Assembly: GCF_003260095.1 (NCBI RefSeq)
Contig: NZ_PTPX01000014.1
Coordinates: forward strand, 186,001 to 250,000
Reading direction: 5' to 3'
DNA: 64,000 bases
From: Glaesserella australis
Lineage (GTDB): Bacteria; Pseudomonadota; Gammaproteobacteria; Enterobacterales; Pasteurellaceae
Of this stretch, positions 55,497 to 64,000 are shown piece by piece; the first letter of the stretch is position 1, and every line of letters starts with the position of its first letter. The position numbers and the translations under genes were made by a program. The notes beneath the pieces were generated by a model, which was not told where the DNA came from, did not search any database, and saw nothing but the letters and a program-made list of their open reading frames with translations.

Positions 55497-56689
55497 TCAA
55501 TCATTGCTCCCATATCAAAGATTGGTAAATATAAGCCGACTAAAATGGTGCCGACAATAATGCCCATTAATAACATTAACATTGGTTCTAACAATTGTGA
55601 GAGTAAATCAATCTGATAATCTAACCGCTGTTGATAAATATCGCTGATCTGTTTTAGCATCACCGAAAGTTTGCCACTCTGCTCACCGATAGCGATCATC
55701 TGTAACACATCATTTGAAAAGAGTTTCGGATCTAAACTGTCGGCTAAACGGTAGCCTTGTTTTAAAAAAGTTAATGTGCTGGCAAGGGAATGTTGCAATA
55801 AAATATCATCGCTTTTATTAGCTAAAAAAGAGTGTAGTACGCTATCTAAGCGAATGTGGGATGCTAACATTAAACTGCTATTTTGGCAGAAAAAGATAAT
55901 TCGTGAATCTTGAATAATCCCTTTAAATATCGGGAGTTGGCTTAAAATAAGCAATTTTACTTTTTTAATAATGGTCGTCTTTTTATTTAAAAACGAAATT
56001 ATCAATAATGAAATTATGATAAATAATATTAAATGAATAATGTTTTGTTGAAGGAAATTAGATAATATAAACAATACATTAGTAATCAATGGGAGTGATT
56101 TTCCTTTTGAGCCATACAGTTCTGCAAATTGTGGCACAATAAAAATTAATAATAAAATAGAAAGCGTAATGGAAATGGTTAAAATAAATAATGGATAAAA
56201 CAGAATTTTTTTCACTTTTTTAGTAAGTTTTTCTGATTTTTCCCTTGTTTGTGCAATGTTGGATAAAATAATACCTAAATTACCGCTTGTTTCTGCCATT
56301 TTTATTAATTGGATCTCTTGAGCATTTAAATACTTGCCCTGTTTTTCCAAAGCAGAAGAAAAAGCAAAACCGGCTTCAAGCAAGCGGATCGTTTCCTGTT
56401 GCCAACGGTAAAAAGAGAGATTTTGGCAACTTTCAAGCAACATTGATAGGCACTGTTTTAGGGGGATACTGGCTTGTACCAACATCGCAAGTTGTTGAAT
56501 ATATCGATTAATTTCTTCTTTTTTCGGGGCGGTTGACAGCACAAATTGACGGCTAATGCGTAGCTGTCGATAGCCTTTTTGTTGTAGCTGTTGTTCAAGT
56601 ACCGCTCGGCTGGTGGCGATACGTTGCCCCGTCTGTTTTTGCCCCAAGCGGTTACGCCCTTTCCATTGAAATAGGTAAATGTTATTCAT
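55493..56689 (-). CDS. pilC: Type IV pilus inner-membrane platform protein PilC
   Basis: A GspF/PilC-family assembly platform, 398 residues. It has two repeated T2SSF domains: the first with 'QQLAMLVQASIPLKQCLSMLLESC' and 'FSSALEKQGKYLNAQEIQLIKMAETSGNLGIIL', the second with 'SSLMLASHIRLDSVL' and 'SNDVLQMIAIGEQSGKLSVMLKQIS'. About three membrane helices. Overlaps pilB by eight bases and pilD by four, a tight pilABCD operon needed for competence and/or twitching. Confidence 0.94.
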   Translation of the reverse strand: MNNIYLFQWKGRNRLGQKQTGQRIATSRAVLEQQLQQKGYRQLRISRQFVLSTAPKKEEINRYIQQLAMLVQASIPLKQCLSMLLESCQNLSFYRWQQETIRLLEAGFAFSSALEKQGKYLNAQEIQLIKMAETSGNLGIILSNIAQTREKSEKLTKKVKKILFYPLFILTISITLSILLLIFIVPQFAELYGSKGKSLPLITNVLFILSNFLQQNIIHLILFIIISLLIISFLNKKTTIIKKVKLLILSQLPIFKGIIQDSRIIFFCQNSSLMLASHIRLDSVLHSFLANKSDDILLQHSLASTLTFLKQGYRLADSLDPKLFSNDVLQMIAIGEQSGKLSVMLKQISDIYQQRLDYQIDLLSQLLEPMLMLLMGIIVGTILVGLYLPIFDMGAMIE

Positions 56690-58067
56690 AGCCTAACACC
56701 CTATCGACTTCTACATTTGTAGTAAGTTGTTGATTTACTTTCTGTTTTGCACTTTCTCGTAGGCTTGAAAAGTCCAAACAAGCGGTCGCTATCTCAAATT
56801 TTTTTGCAGATCGGCTTAAACATTGATAAACGCCAATCCTCCCTTTGTAGCCTTGATAACAATCATCGCACCCTGCTCCTGAACATTTGGTGCAGAGCTT
56901 GCGTACCAAGCGTTGTGCTATCACTAATAGCAGCGAATTTTGAATTTCATACTCTTGAATACCCAGTTGCAACAGGCGTTCGATAGCAGACGGGGCATCA
57001 TTGGTGTGCAAGGTGGAAAGCACCAAATGCCCCGTTTGGCTTGCTCGTAACGCCATTTTGGCACTCTCTTCATCACGAATTTCGCCTAACATAATGATGT
57101 CGGGATCTTGTCGCAAAAAGGTTCGCAACAGTTGGCTGAAATCAAGGTTAATCGACCTATTAACTTGCGTTTGGATCAAACCGTCAATCTCGATTTCAAC
57201 AGGATCTTCCGCCGTAAGAATATGTTTATCTAGCTGATTGAGATAGCTCAAGGCACTGTAGAGCGTAATACTTTTGCCGCTGCCCGTTGGACCTGTTACC
57301 AAAATCAACCCCTGTGGCTGTTTGAGTGCCTTGAGCAAGGTTTCCTGTTGCGGTGGGGTAAAGCCAAGTTGCAAAAAGTCGAAGCTAGTCGGTTTATTTT
57401 TCTGCAAGCGTAGTACCAGCTTTTCGCCGTACAGGGTCGGCAAGGTTGAGACACGGAAATCTAAGGTTTCGGCAAGGGCGGTGGTAAAGCTAAATTGCCC
57501 GTCTTGTGGCTGGCGAAGTTCGCTAATATCCAGTTTCGCCAACAGTTTGATACGAGAAATCAGACGGCTCGCCAGTTGGTTGGATAGGCTTTTGTACAGG
57601 TGCAACACGCCATCAATCCGCAGGCGAATAATCAATTTCTGCTTGCGTGGCTCGATGTGAATGTCAGACGCATTTTTGGCTAAACAGAATTTGAACAGGT
57701 TATCCAACAGCTGAATAATTGGGTCGTTGAGATTGAGCTGATCATTGTCTTGCTCAACGCTGTGCAGTTCGCTTTCTTCATAGAAATGTTGCTGTTCGGG
57801 CGATAGGGCGTTGAGCAGATATTTGAGTTCGTCCGATGCCACGACCACAGGTTCGATTTGCTTGTGGGTCATAAAGGCGAAGATTTCGCAAGCGGTGAGA
57901 TTGTTCTCATCATCGACAGCCAGCCATAGTTTCTGCTCCGTTTCTTGTACAGGTACGGCAAGATAGCGGAGTAACAGCTGTTTTTCATCGCAGTTTTTCT
58001 GCCAAAGGTGATCGGTGATTTCAAAAATGCGTTCAGTTTGAAGTTCGCATACGGCGTATTGGGGCAT
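56682..58067 (-). CDS. pilB: Type IV pilus assembly ATPase PilB
   Basis: GspE/PilB-family ATPase that drives pilus extension. I start at the ATG at 58067 (MPQYAVCELQTERIF), with AAAGGA upstream, giving 461 residues; a TTG 21 bases earlier is less likely. Motifs: Walker A 'LVTGPTGSGKSITLYSAL', Asp box, Walker B 'ILRQDPDIIMLGEIRDEESA'-like 'PDIIMLGEIRDEES', His box 'GHLVLSTLHTNDAPSAIERL', and the zinc tetracysteine 'CTKCSGAGCDDC'. It follows pilA after a short gap with a hairpin repeat. Confidence 0.93.
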   Translation of the reverse strand: MPQYAVCELQTERIFEITDHLWQKNCDEKQLLLRYLAVPVQETEQKLWLAVDDENNLTACEIFAFMTHKQIEPVVVASDELKYLLNALSPEQQHFYEESELHSVEQDNDQLNLNDPIIQLLDNLFKFCLAKNASDIHIEPRKQKLIIRLRIDGVLHLYKSLSNQLASRLISRIKLLAKLDISELRQPQDGQFSFTTALAETLDFRVSTLPTLYGEKLVLRLQKNKPTSFDFLQLGFTPPQQETLLKALKQPQGLILVTGPTGSGKSITLYSALSYLNQLDKHILTAEDPVEIEIDGLIQTQVNRSINLDFSQLLRTFLRQDPDIIMLGEIRDEESAKMALRASQTGHLVLSTLHTNDAPSAIERLLQLGIQEYEIQNSLLLVIAQRLVRKLCTKCSGAGCDDCYQGYKGRIGVYQCLSRSAKKFEIATACLDFSSLRESAKQKVNQQLTTNVEVDRVLGYE

Positions 58068-58088
58068 AGAAGATCCTTTAAGATACAA

Positions 58089-58115
58089 TGTAGGGGCGGA
58101 CCGATGTGTCCGCCC
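58089..58115. repeat. 27-bp hairpin repeat, copy 2
   Basis: Identical over 27 bases to the copy at 32192-32218: TGTAG then GGGCGGAC-CGATGT-GTCCGCCC. Here it occupies most of the 77-base pilA-pilB gap, just ahead of the pilB ribosome-binding site, so its hairpin forms inside the pil transcript. Confidence 0.85.
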
Positions 58116-58144
58116 GAAATTAATGATGGATTAAACCCACCCGA

Positions 58145-58591
58145 TTACTGTCCGCAGAAATTCGCAGGGAACAAACTTGTATCAGAGCCTTGACAGCTAG
58201 TTGCCCAAGTAATGTTGTTATTGGCAAATTTCGGTGTCATTGTGTAACCGTAGCCGTCAATGTTTCCTTTACCTGTGACAGTAATAACACCTGCGGATAC
58301 CGAAACGGATTTCAGGTATTTGGTATCCGTACTATCAGTTTTGTTCGCTTGAATGCCGTTTGAACCACCAGTACAGTTTGTTAATGCTCCCGTGTTATAA
58401 ATACAGAGTTCCACATCGGATTTATAAGATGCAGACGCTCTCAATAATTCCGATAGGGCAGCTTTTTGTGTGTAGCTGGTATAAGACGGAATGGCGATAG
58501 TGGCTAAAATTGCAATAATAGCGATCACAATCATCAGCTCAATCAAGGTAAATGCTTTTGCAAGCGGTCGGATTGCTCTAGAATTTTTCAT
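58145..58591 (-). CDS. pilA: Type IV major pilin PilA
   Basis: The 148-residue prepilin has a 13-residue leader ([13 protein letters not shown]) followed by [20 protein letters not shown], the type IVa hydrophobic helix with Glu5. The residue before the cut is Ala, not the usual Gly. The globular part has four Cys in two pairs ('[13 protein letters not shown]' and '[19 protein letters not shown]'), as in the H. influenzae and A. pleuropneumoniae pilins I recall. TAAGGACA precedes the ATG. An uptake-signal sequence overlaps the leader codons. A CRP-S-like dyad lies about 100 bases upstream. Confidence 0.95.
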   Translation of the reverse strand: MKNSRAIRPLAKAFTLIELMIVIAIIAILATIAIPSYTSYTQKAALSELLRASASYKSDVELCIYNTGALTNCTGGSNGIQANKTDSTDTKYLKSVSVSAGVITVTGKGNIDGYGYTMTPKFANNNITWATSCQGSDTSLFPANFCGQ

Positions 58592-58688
58592 AAATTGTCC
58601 TTAAACAGTTGATAAATAAACGATGCGTATCAAAATACGCCTAGCAAATTTGCCATTTCTGGCAAGAAAAGCGATGAGCAAAATTTAT

Positions 58689-58710
58689 TTTTTCGACGTA
58701 GATCGAAAAA
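58689..58710 (-). promoter_or_regulatory. CRP-S (Sxy-dependent competence) site upstream of pilA
   Basis: TTTTTCGACGTAGATCGAAAAA is a near-perfect dyad with half-sites TTCGA-N6-TCGAA. The CGA core, instead of the TGA of ordinary CRP sites, is the hallmark of competence-regulon CRP-S sites in Pasteurellaceae. It lies about 100 bases before the pilA ATG, in the 195-base gap shared with divergent radA. A 6-bp hairpin (GCGTAT/ATACGC, 58625-58640) lies nearer to pilA. Confidence 0.78.
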
Positions 58711-58786
58711 ATCACATTTTCTTCCTGTTCATTTACACAGTATTTTTGCTAAAATAACCAAAATTTGATGGTAAAGAGAGAATAAA

Positions 58787-60166
58787 ATGGCAAAAGCACC
58801 AAAAACGGCTTATGTATGTAATGATTGTGGGGCGGAATATGCTCGTTGGATGGGGCAGTGTAAGGCGTGTATGGCATGGAATACCATTAGCGAAGTCCGT
58901 CTGATTTCTGCAAAAGAGAGTAGTAAAAGCGACCGCTTGAGTGGCTATGCTGGGGAAACAACGGGAAAAATTCAGCGTTTATCGGAAATTGATTTACAGG
59001 AAGTACCACGTTTTAGTAGCGGTTTTTATGAGTTGGATCGGGTGTTAGGTGGCGGTATTGTACCAGGCAGTGCGATTTTGATCGGCGGACACCCAGGGGC
59101 AGGGAAAAGTACCTTGTTGTTACAAGTGATGTGTGGGTTGTCGCAAAGTTTGCCAACCCTTTATGTGACAGGGGAAGAATCGTTACAACAGGTGGCGATG
59201 CGAGCGAATCGTTTGGGATTGCCAATGGATAATCTCAAAATGCTGTCGGAAACGTCCGTTGAGCATATTTGTAACCTTGCCGATCAGGAAAAGCCGAAGT
59301 TAATGGTGATTGACTCTATTCAAGTAATGCACCTTGCAGATATTCAATCTTCGCCCGGTAGTGTGGCACAGGTACGAGAGTGTGCGGCGTTTTTGACTCG
59401 TTATGCTAAAACTCGCCAAGTAGCGATTATTATGGTCGGACACGTGACTAAAGACGGCACGTTGGCAGGCCCGAAAGTGTTGGAGCACGCCATTGATGCG
59501 TCTTTGTTGCTGGAAGGTGAAGCGGACTCTCGTTTTCGTACTTTGCGTAGCCACAAAAACCGTTTTGGTGCGGTAAATGAGCTAGGGGTTTTTGCGATGA
59601 CCGAGCAGGGCTTGCGAGAAGTAAAAAATCCGTCAGCAATTTTTTTAAGCCGTAGCGAAGAACAGACTTCAGGCAGTTCGGTAATGGTGTTGTGGGAAGG
59701 AACTCGACCTTTACTTGTTGAAATTCAAGCGTTGGTTGATCACTCAATGCTTGCCAACCCTCGCCGTGTGGCAGTCGGCTTGGAGCAAAACCGCTTATCG
59801 CTACTGCTTGCTGTATTGCACCGACACGGCGGATTACAGATGTCCGATCAAGATGTGTTTGTCAATGTGGTAGGCGGCGTGAAAGTAACTGAAACCAGTG
59901 CGGATTTGGCTCTGTTGTTAGCGTTAATTTCTAGTTTCCGCAATCGCCCGTTACCGCAAGATTTGGTGGTATTTGGCGAAGTAGGTTTAGCAGGGGAAAT
60001 TCGCCCTGTGCCGAGTGGGCAAGAGCGAATTAGCGAAGCGGCAAAACATGGTTTTAAACGAGCTATTGTCCCTTACGGCAACGCCCCGAAAAAAGCGATT
60101 AAAGGAATGGAAGTCTTTACCGTGAAAAAACTGAGCGATGCCTTGGATATTGTGGGAAATTTGTAA
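58787..60166 (+). CDS. radA: DNA repair protein RadA (Sms)
   Basis: RecA-like hexameric helicase that extends D-loops in recombination and transformation. The 459-residue product has an N-terminal zinc finger ('YVCNDCGAEYARWMGQCKACMAW'), Walker A 'LIGGHPGAGKSTLLLQV', the RadA 'KNRFGAVNELGVFAM' motif (KNRFG), and a C-terminal Lon-protease-like domain ('DVFVNVVGGVKVTETSADLALLLAL'). AGAGAG precedes the ATG. It is divergent from the pil operon and closed by a perfect USS-pair terminator. Confidence 0.97.
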   Translation: MAKAPKTAYVCNDCGAEYARWMGQCKACMAWNTISEVRLISAKESSKSDRLSGYAGETTGKIQRLSEIDLQEVPRFSSGFYELDRVLGGGIVPGSAILIGGHPGAGKSTLLLQVMCGLSQSLPTLYVTGEESLQQVAMRANRLGLPMDNLKMLSETSVEHICNLADQEKPKLMVIDSIQVMHLADIQSSPGSVAQVRECAAFLTRYAKTRQVAIIMVGHVTKDGTLAGPKVLEHAIDASLLLEGEADSRFRTLRSHKNRFGAVNELGVFAMTEQGLREVKNPSAIFLSRSEEQTSGSSVMVLWEGTRPLLVEIQALVDHSMLANPRRVAVGLEQNRLSLLLAVLHRHGGLQMSDQDVFVNVVGGVKVTETSADLALLLALISSFRNRPLPQDLVVFGEVGLAGEIRPVPSGQERISEAAKHGFKRAIVPYGNAPKKAIKGMEVFTVKKLSDALDIVGNL

Positions 60167-60182
60167 AAAATGGATGAAAAAA

Positions 60183-60206
60183 GACCGCTTGTTGTAACAA
60201 GCGGTC
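60183..60206. terminator. Perfect USS-pair terminator between radA and ppc
   Basis: GACCGCTTGTT and AACAAGCGGTC pair perfectly over 11 bp around GT. It sits between convergent genes. Both arms are full uptake cores and the T tails are weak, so this is the purest example of the USS-hairpin type in the window. Confidence 0.85.
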
Positions 60207-60231
60207 AGATTGGATTATAAATTTGCAATAT

Positions 60232-62871
60232 CTAGCCTGTATTGCGCATACCCGCTGCAATACCTGTGATGGTAATCATTAGGGCTTGCTCTAAGGCTGG
60301 ATTTGGATTATCGCCTGCGGAACGTAAACGATGCAACAGCTCCACCTGTAATAAGTTAAGCGGGTCGGTATAGATATTACGTAGCGCGATAGATTCTGCA
60401 ACCCAAGGCAAATCTGCCATCAGTTGCCCTTCGTGTGCAAGTGAAAGCACGGTTTGGATGTCCGCTTCTAATTGCGTACGAAGTTCACGACCTAAACGAT
60501 GTAATGTTTGTGGAACAAGGCGCTGGTCATAATGTTCTGCAAGCCATAAGTCTGCTTTACTGAACACCATCTCTAACATTCCAATACGGGTGGAGAAGAA
60601 CGGCCATTCTGTACACATCTCTTTCAAGAGAGCTTCATTGCCTTGTTCAATCAACTGTTGTAGTGCTTGACCTGCACCAAGCCATGCTGGGAGCATCAAA
60701 CGGTTTTGCATCCAAGCAAAGATCCAAGGAATTGCACGCAAACTTTCTACGCCACCATTTGGATTACGTTTTGCTGGACGTGAGCCGAGCGGTAATTTTG
60801 ATAACTCTTGTTCAGGGGTCGCTGCTCGGAAGTAAGGAACGAAATCAGGCTCACCACGCACAATGCCACGGTAGATTTCACAAGAAATTTGAGAGCCTTT
60901 ATCCATAATATCTCGCCAAGCCTGTTTTGGCTCTGGTGGTGGACAAAGGTTTGCTTCTAAAATCGCACTTGCATATAAATCTAAACTTGATACGGCAACA
61001 GCAGGTAAACCAAGTTTGAAACGAATCATTTCTCCTTGCTCTGTTACACGTAAACCGTTTTTGAGTGAGCGTGGTGGCTGTGAAAGTAGTGCCGCGTGAG
61101 CTGGCGCACCGCCACGACCGATAGTACCACCACGTCCATGGAAGAGGGTTAACTCAATATTATATTTTTCCGCTAGGTTAACCAGTGCTTCTTGCGCACG
61201 ATATTGCGCCCAAGATGCTGCTAACATACCGGCATCTTTGGCAGAGTCAGAATAACCAATCATCACCATCTGCTGATTATTGATAACACCACGATACCAG
61301 CCAATGTTGAATAATTCGGTCATCACTTTTTCACAGTGATCTAAATCGTCTAATGTTTCAAAGAGTGGCGCAACACGAATAGTAGTTTTGCAACCTGCTT
61401 CTTTTAGTAATAGGTGAACTGCCAATACATCAGATGCTTCACGAGCCATAGAAATCACATAAGCTGAAATGACACCTTCAGGCTGTTCAGCAACCACTTT
61501 ACAGGTGTCTAAAATCTCTTTGGTTTCAGGACTTGGTGTCCAGTTTGTTGGTACAAGCGGGCGGCGAGAGCTTAATTCACGTACAAGGAAAGCTTGTTTA
61601 TCATCTTCTGTCCATTGTGAATAGTCGCCTAAGCCGATATAGCGAGTGATTTCGGCTATCGCCATTTCATGACGTGTACTTTCTTGACGGATATCTAAAC
61701 GAGATAAGCCTAAACCAAAACAGCGAATGCGGCGTAAGCAATCAAGTAAACCGCCGTTAGCGATAATTCGCATACCGCATTGGTGGAGCGATTGGTAGCA
61801 GTCATAAAGCGGTTCCCACAGCTGTTCATCATCCGTTAAAATTTCATCTCGGCTGATCGTGAGTGGTTTATCTTGTAATAGTTCATCATAGTAAGCTAAA
61901 GTTTTGACCAGTTTAGCACGTAGTTCTTTCACCACCACACGATACGGCTCTAAATGATCGCCATATTTTGCACGGAATGCGCCTGTTGCGTGAATAACGG
62001 AAAGTTCATCAGCCAAAGATTTTATATCTTCAAGGAATAATTCAGCTGCTTTGTAGCGGTTCATACGCAACACTTTACGAGTGGTTTCTGCGGTAACAAA
62101 CGGGTTGCCATCACGGTCGCCGCCCATCCAAGAAGAAAAATGCACAGGAGCAAGTCCCACAGGATGTTGCACACCGAAGTTTTTCTCTAAATGGAAGTTT
62201 AATTGACGGCAAAATTCAGGCACGGCTTTCCATAGACTATTTTCAATCACCGCCATGCCCCATTTAGCTTCATCAACAGGAGTTGGACGTTGAGTACGAA
62301 TTTCATTGGTATGCCATGCAAGAGCGATTAATTGCATTAAACGACGTTTAAGTTTGGTTGTTTCTGCATCAGTTAAATCGTCATGCTCTAAACGGCTTAA
62401 ACAACGATTGATTTCTACGTGTTTATGCACTAAAGAACGGCGAGTTACTTCTGTCGGGTGTGCGGTTAACACAAGATCAATCAATAGTTTTTCAACGGTA
62501 GCAATCACTTTTTCGGTAGGTACATTTTGCTCTTTTAATCGAGCAAATAGCACTCCCATTGAACGTTCGCCTAAAGCAACATCTTTGTTATGACGAGAAA
62601 TTGTATGGTATTGTTCTGCAATGTTAGTTAAGTTTAGAAACTGGCTAAAAGCACGGGCGACAGGAATCACATTTTCTGTGGAGATGTTGGCAAGAATATT
62701 AAGTAATTCTTCACGTGCTTTTTCATCACCTGAACGTGAAGCACGTGAAAGAATACGAATATTTTCAATCAAATCTAAAATTTCATTGCCTTGGGCATCA
62801 CGAATTGTTTCGCCTAAAAAATCTCCCAACATATGAATATTACTGCGCATAGATTCATAAACTTGGCTCAT
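60232..62871 (-). CDS. ppc: Phosphoenolpyruvate carboxylase
   Basis: Carboxylates PEP to oxaloacetate, the main anaplerotic step and the entry to the reductive branch to succinate used by Pasteurellaceae. The 879-residue product is full length (E. coli 883). It has the catalytic His in '[19 protein letters not shown]', '[15 protein letters not shown]', '[22 protein letters not shown]', '[14 protein letters not shown]', and the C-terminal end '[11 protein letters not shown]'. GGAC precedes the ATG at suitable spacing. Separate transcription unit. Confidence 0.98.
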   Translation of the reverse strand: MSQVYESMRSNIHMLGDFLGETIRDAQGNEILDLIENIRILSRASRSGDEKAREELLNILANISTENVIPVARAFSQFLNLTNIAEQYHTISRHNKDVALGERSMGVLFARLKEQNVPTEKVIATVEKLLIDLVLTAHPTEVTRRSLVHKHVEINRCLSRLEHDDLTDAETTKLKRRLMQLIALAWHTNEIRTQRPTPVDEAKWGMAVIENSLWKAVPEFCRQLNFHLEKNFGVQHPVGLAPVHFSSWMGGDRDGNPFVTAETTRKVLRMNRYKAAELFLEDIKSLADELSVIHATGAFRAKYGDHLEPYRVVVKELRAKLVKTLAYYDELLQDKPLTISRDEILTDDEQLWEPLYDCYQSLHQCGMRIIANGGLLDCLRRIRCFGLGLSRLDIRQESTRHEMAIAEITRYIGLGDYSQWTEDDKQAFLVRELSSRRPLVPTNWTPSPETKEILDTCKVVAEQPEGVISAYVISMAREASDVLAVHLLLKEAGCKTTIRVAPLFETLDDLDHCEKVMTELFNIGWYRGVINNQQMVMIGYSDSAKDAGMLAASWAQYRAQEALVNLAEKYNIELTLFHGRGGTIGRGGAPAHAALLSQPPRSLKNGLRVTEQGEMIRFKLGLPAVAVSSLDLYASAILEANLCPPPEPKQAWRDIMDKGSQISCEIYRGIVRGEPDFVPYFRAATPEQELSKLPLGSRPAKRNPNGGVESLRAIPWIFAWMQNRLMLPAWLGAGQALQQLIEQGNEALLKEMCTEWPFFSTRIGMLEMVFSKADLWLAEHYDQRLVPQTLHRLGRELRTQLEADIQTVLSLAHEGQLMADLPWVAESIALRNIYTDPLNLLQVELLHRLRSAGDNPNPALEQALMITITGIAAGMRNTG

Positions 62872-62982
62872 AGATTGTCCTCTTTATTGGTAAAAATTCA
62901 CTAGGCGTAGATATACCTAAAAAGAGAATAAATGGCAATGAAATTTAATTTTTTTAATGAAATAAATTAGATAAATTTATCT

Positions 62983-63930
62983 TTAAGCAAATAAATGTTT
63001 ATTTGCAATCAGTTGCTCTCTCGTCAAACTAAACACGCCTAATCCGCCGTGTTTAAATTCAAGCCAATGGAACGGTACTGTTGGGAACTGCTCGATCAGA
63101 TGCACCATACTGTTGCCGACTTCGCACACTAACACGCCGTTATCGGATAAGTAATCCGCCGCTTGTGCCAAAATCCGTTTGGTGATGTCCAATCCGTCTG
63201 TCCCTGAACCTAACGCCATTTCAGGCTCGTGGTGGAACTCTTCAGGCATATCGCTCAAATCTTCCAAATCGACATAAGGCGGATTGGTGACAATCAAGTC
63301 GTAGCGATCTTGCGGGAGATCGTTAAATAGATCCGATTGGAACGGGAACACACGATGAACCATATTGTGTCGTTCAATATTGATCTCCGCCACATTTAAC
63401 GCATCAACAGAGAGATCGACCGCATCAATTTCGGCGTTGTGGAATTTATCCGCACAAGCAATGGCAATGCAACCGCTGCCCGTACACATATCTAAAATGC
63501 GTTTAGGTTCCGCTCGCAAAATGCCGGTAAAGCCTTGTTGGATAAGCTCACCAATCGGGGAGCGTGGCACAATCACACGTTCGTCTACATAAAATTCTAA
63601 GCCAGAAAACCAAGCCGAATTGGTCAAATAAGCAACAGGTTTACGCAAGCCCAAACGCTGTTCAACCATTGCGATAATTCGCTCTTTTTCTACACGGGTT
63701 AAACGTGAAGCGTAAAGGCTTTCAGGCACATCAACGGGCAAGGCAAGGGCGGTTAATACCAACTGATTAGCTTCGTCCCACGCATTGTCGTGTCCGTGTC
63801 CGTAATAGAGATCGGAGGCATTAAAATAGCTGTATGCCCAACGCATCATATCTAAAATCGTGGCTAAATCGTCCGCCACAGGTGATGAAGCGATTTCATC
63901 AAGCAGTTCAAGGTTATGTTCGTACATCAT
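62983..63930 (-). CDS. prmB: 50S ribosomal protein L3 glutamine methyltransferase
   Basis: N5-glutamine methyltransferase of the HemK/PrmB group that modifies ribosomal protein L3. The 315-residue product has a helical N-terminal substrate domain, the SAM motif '[19 protein letters not shown]', '[16 protein letters not shown]', and the catalytic '[15 protein letters not shown]' NPPY. The '[33 protein letters not shown]' block and length favour PrmB over PrmC. The first codons are MMYEHN; either Met could initiate. Confidence 0.94.
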   Translation of the reverse strand: MMYEHNLELLDEIASSPVADDLATILDMMRWAYSYFNASDLYYGHGHDNAWDEANQLVLTALALPVDVPESLYASRLTRVEKERIIAMVEQRLGLRKPVAYLTNSAWFSGLEFYVDERVIVPRSPIGELIQQGFTGILRAEPKRILDMCTGSGCIAIACADKFHNAEIDAVDLSVDALNVAEINIERHNMVHRVFPFQSDLFNDLPQDRYDLIVTNPPYVDLEDLSDMPEEFHHEPEMALGSGTDGLDITKRILAQAADYLSDNGVLVCEVGNSMVHLIEQFPTVPFHWLEFKHGGLGVFSLTREQLIANKHLFA

Positions 63931-64000
63931 CGTTAATACTCACTTTGAAACATTTTGAAAAATTGCCGTTTTATACCACATTTCCCTTTGTGTTAGAATG

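Overview
The window is a Pasteurellaceae chromosome segment, most likely from the Actinobacillus/Mannheimia/Bibersteinia side of the family. The best evidence is the DNA uptake signal sequence core ACAAGCGGT (reverse ACCGCTTGT). It occurs dozens of times, both inside genes and as facing pairs that form terminators; this is the 'Apl' type, not the Haemophilus type AAGTGCGGT. Gene content and order (hemCDXY, cydABX-ybgE, ybgC-tolQRAB-pal, cdsA-rseP-bamA-skp-lpxD-fabZ-lpxA, pilABCD-coaE-yacG) are gammaproteobacterial, and coding density is high. No rRNA, tRNA, CRISPR array, prophage or insertion sequence was seen.

Layout. 0-2 kb: a membrane protein, glyoxalase I and RNase T. 2.2-4.9 kb: potABC polyamine importer without an adjacent potD. 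5.1-6.7 kb: ruvAB. 6.9-12.5 kb: oppABCDF peptide importer with a hairpin after oppA. 12.5-14.2 kb: an alanine/glycine:Na+ symporter behind a tandem glycine riboswitch. 14.4-18.7 kb: hemCDXY. 18.8-19.2 kb: a small secreted protein. 19.6-22.7 kb: cytochrome bd operon cydABX-ybgE with an FNR-type promoter. 22.9-27.5 kb: Tol-Pal. 27.7-30.1 kb: djlA, a yjdF-like gene and dusC. 30.2-30.36 kb: a long imperfect palindrome. 30.4-33.5 kb: a UPF0283 membrane protein and a lemA-TPM-TPM group. 33.5-38.2 kb, minus strand: rpmE, three AT-rich glycosyltransferase genes, ilvY and upp. 38.6-41.1 kb: tkt and yhbY. 41.2-45.2 kb: pgpB, nagK, a double-domain glycosyltransferase and gloB. 45.3-53.9 kb: the envelope cluster uppS to lpxA. 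54-58.6 kb, minus strand: competence type IV pilus genes pilABCD with coaE and yacG. 58.8-63.9 kb: radA, ppc and prmB.

Much of the segment serves the cell envelope: lipid carrier and phospholipid synthesis (uppS, cdsA, pgpB), outer-membrane protein assembly (bamA, skp, rseP), lipid A (lpxD, lpxA), LOS glycosyltransferases, and Tol-Pal. The pil operon carries a CRP-S-like dyad, which links DNA uptake to the uptake signals scattered over the window.

I found no convincing new multigene system; this is mostly core genome. The points most worth a second look are regulatory or structural: USS-pair hairpins inside operons and beside the glycine riboswitch, a 175-bp palindrome, a repeated 27-bp hairpin, the three-gene glycosyltransferase insertion behind rpmE, a fused two-domain glycosyltransferase and an extra-long Skp. 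All functional statements come from reading the sequence and recalling families; no database search was run.
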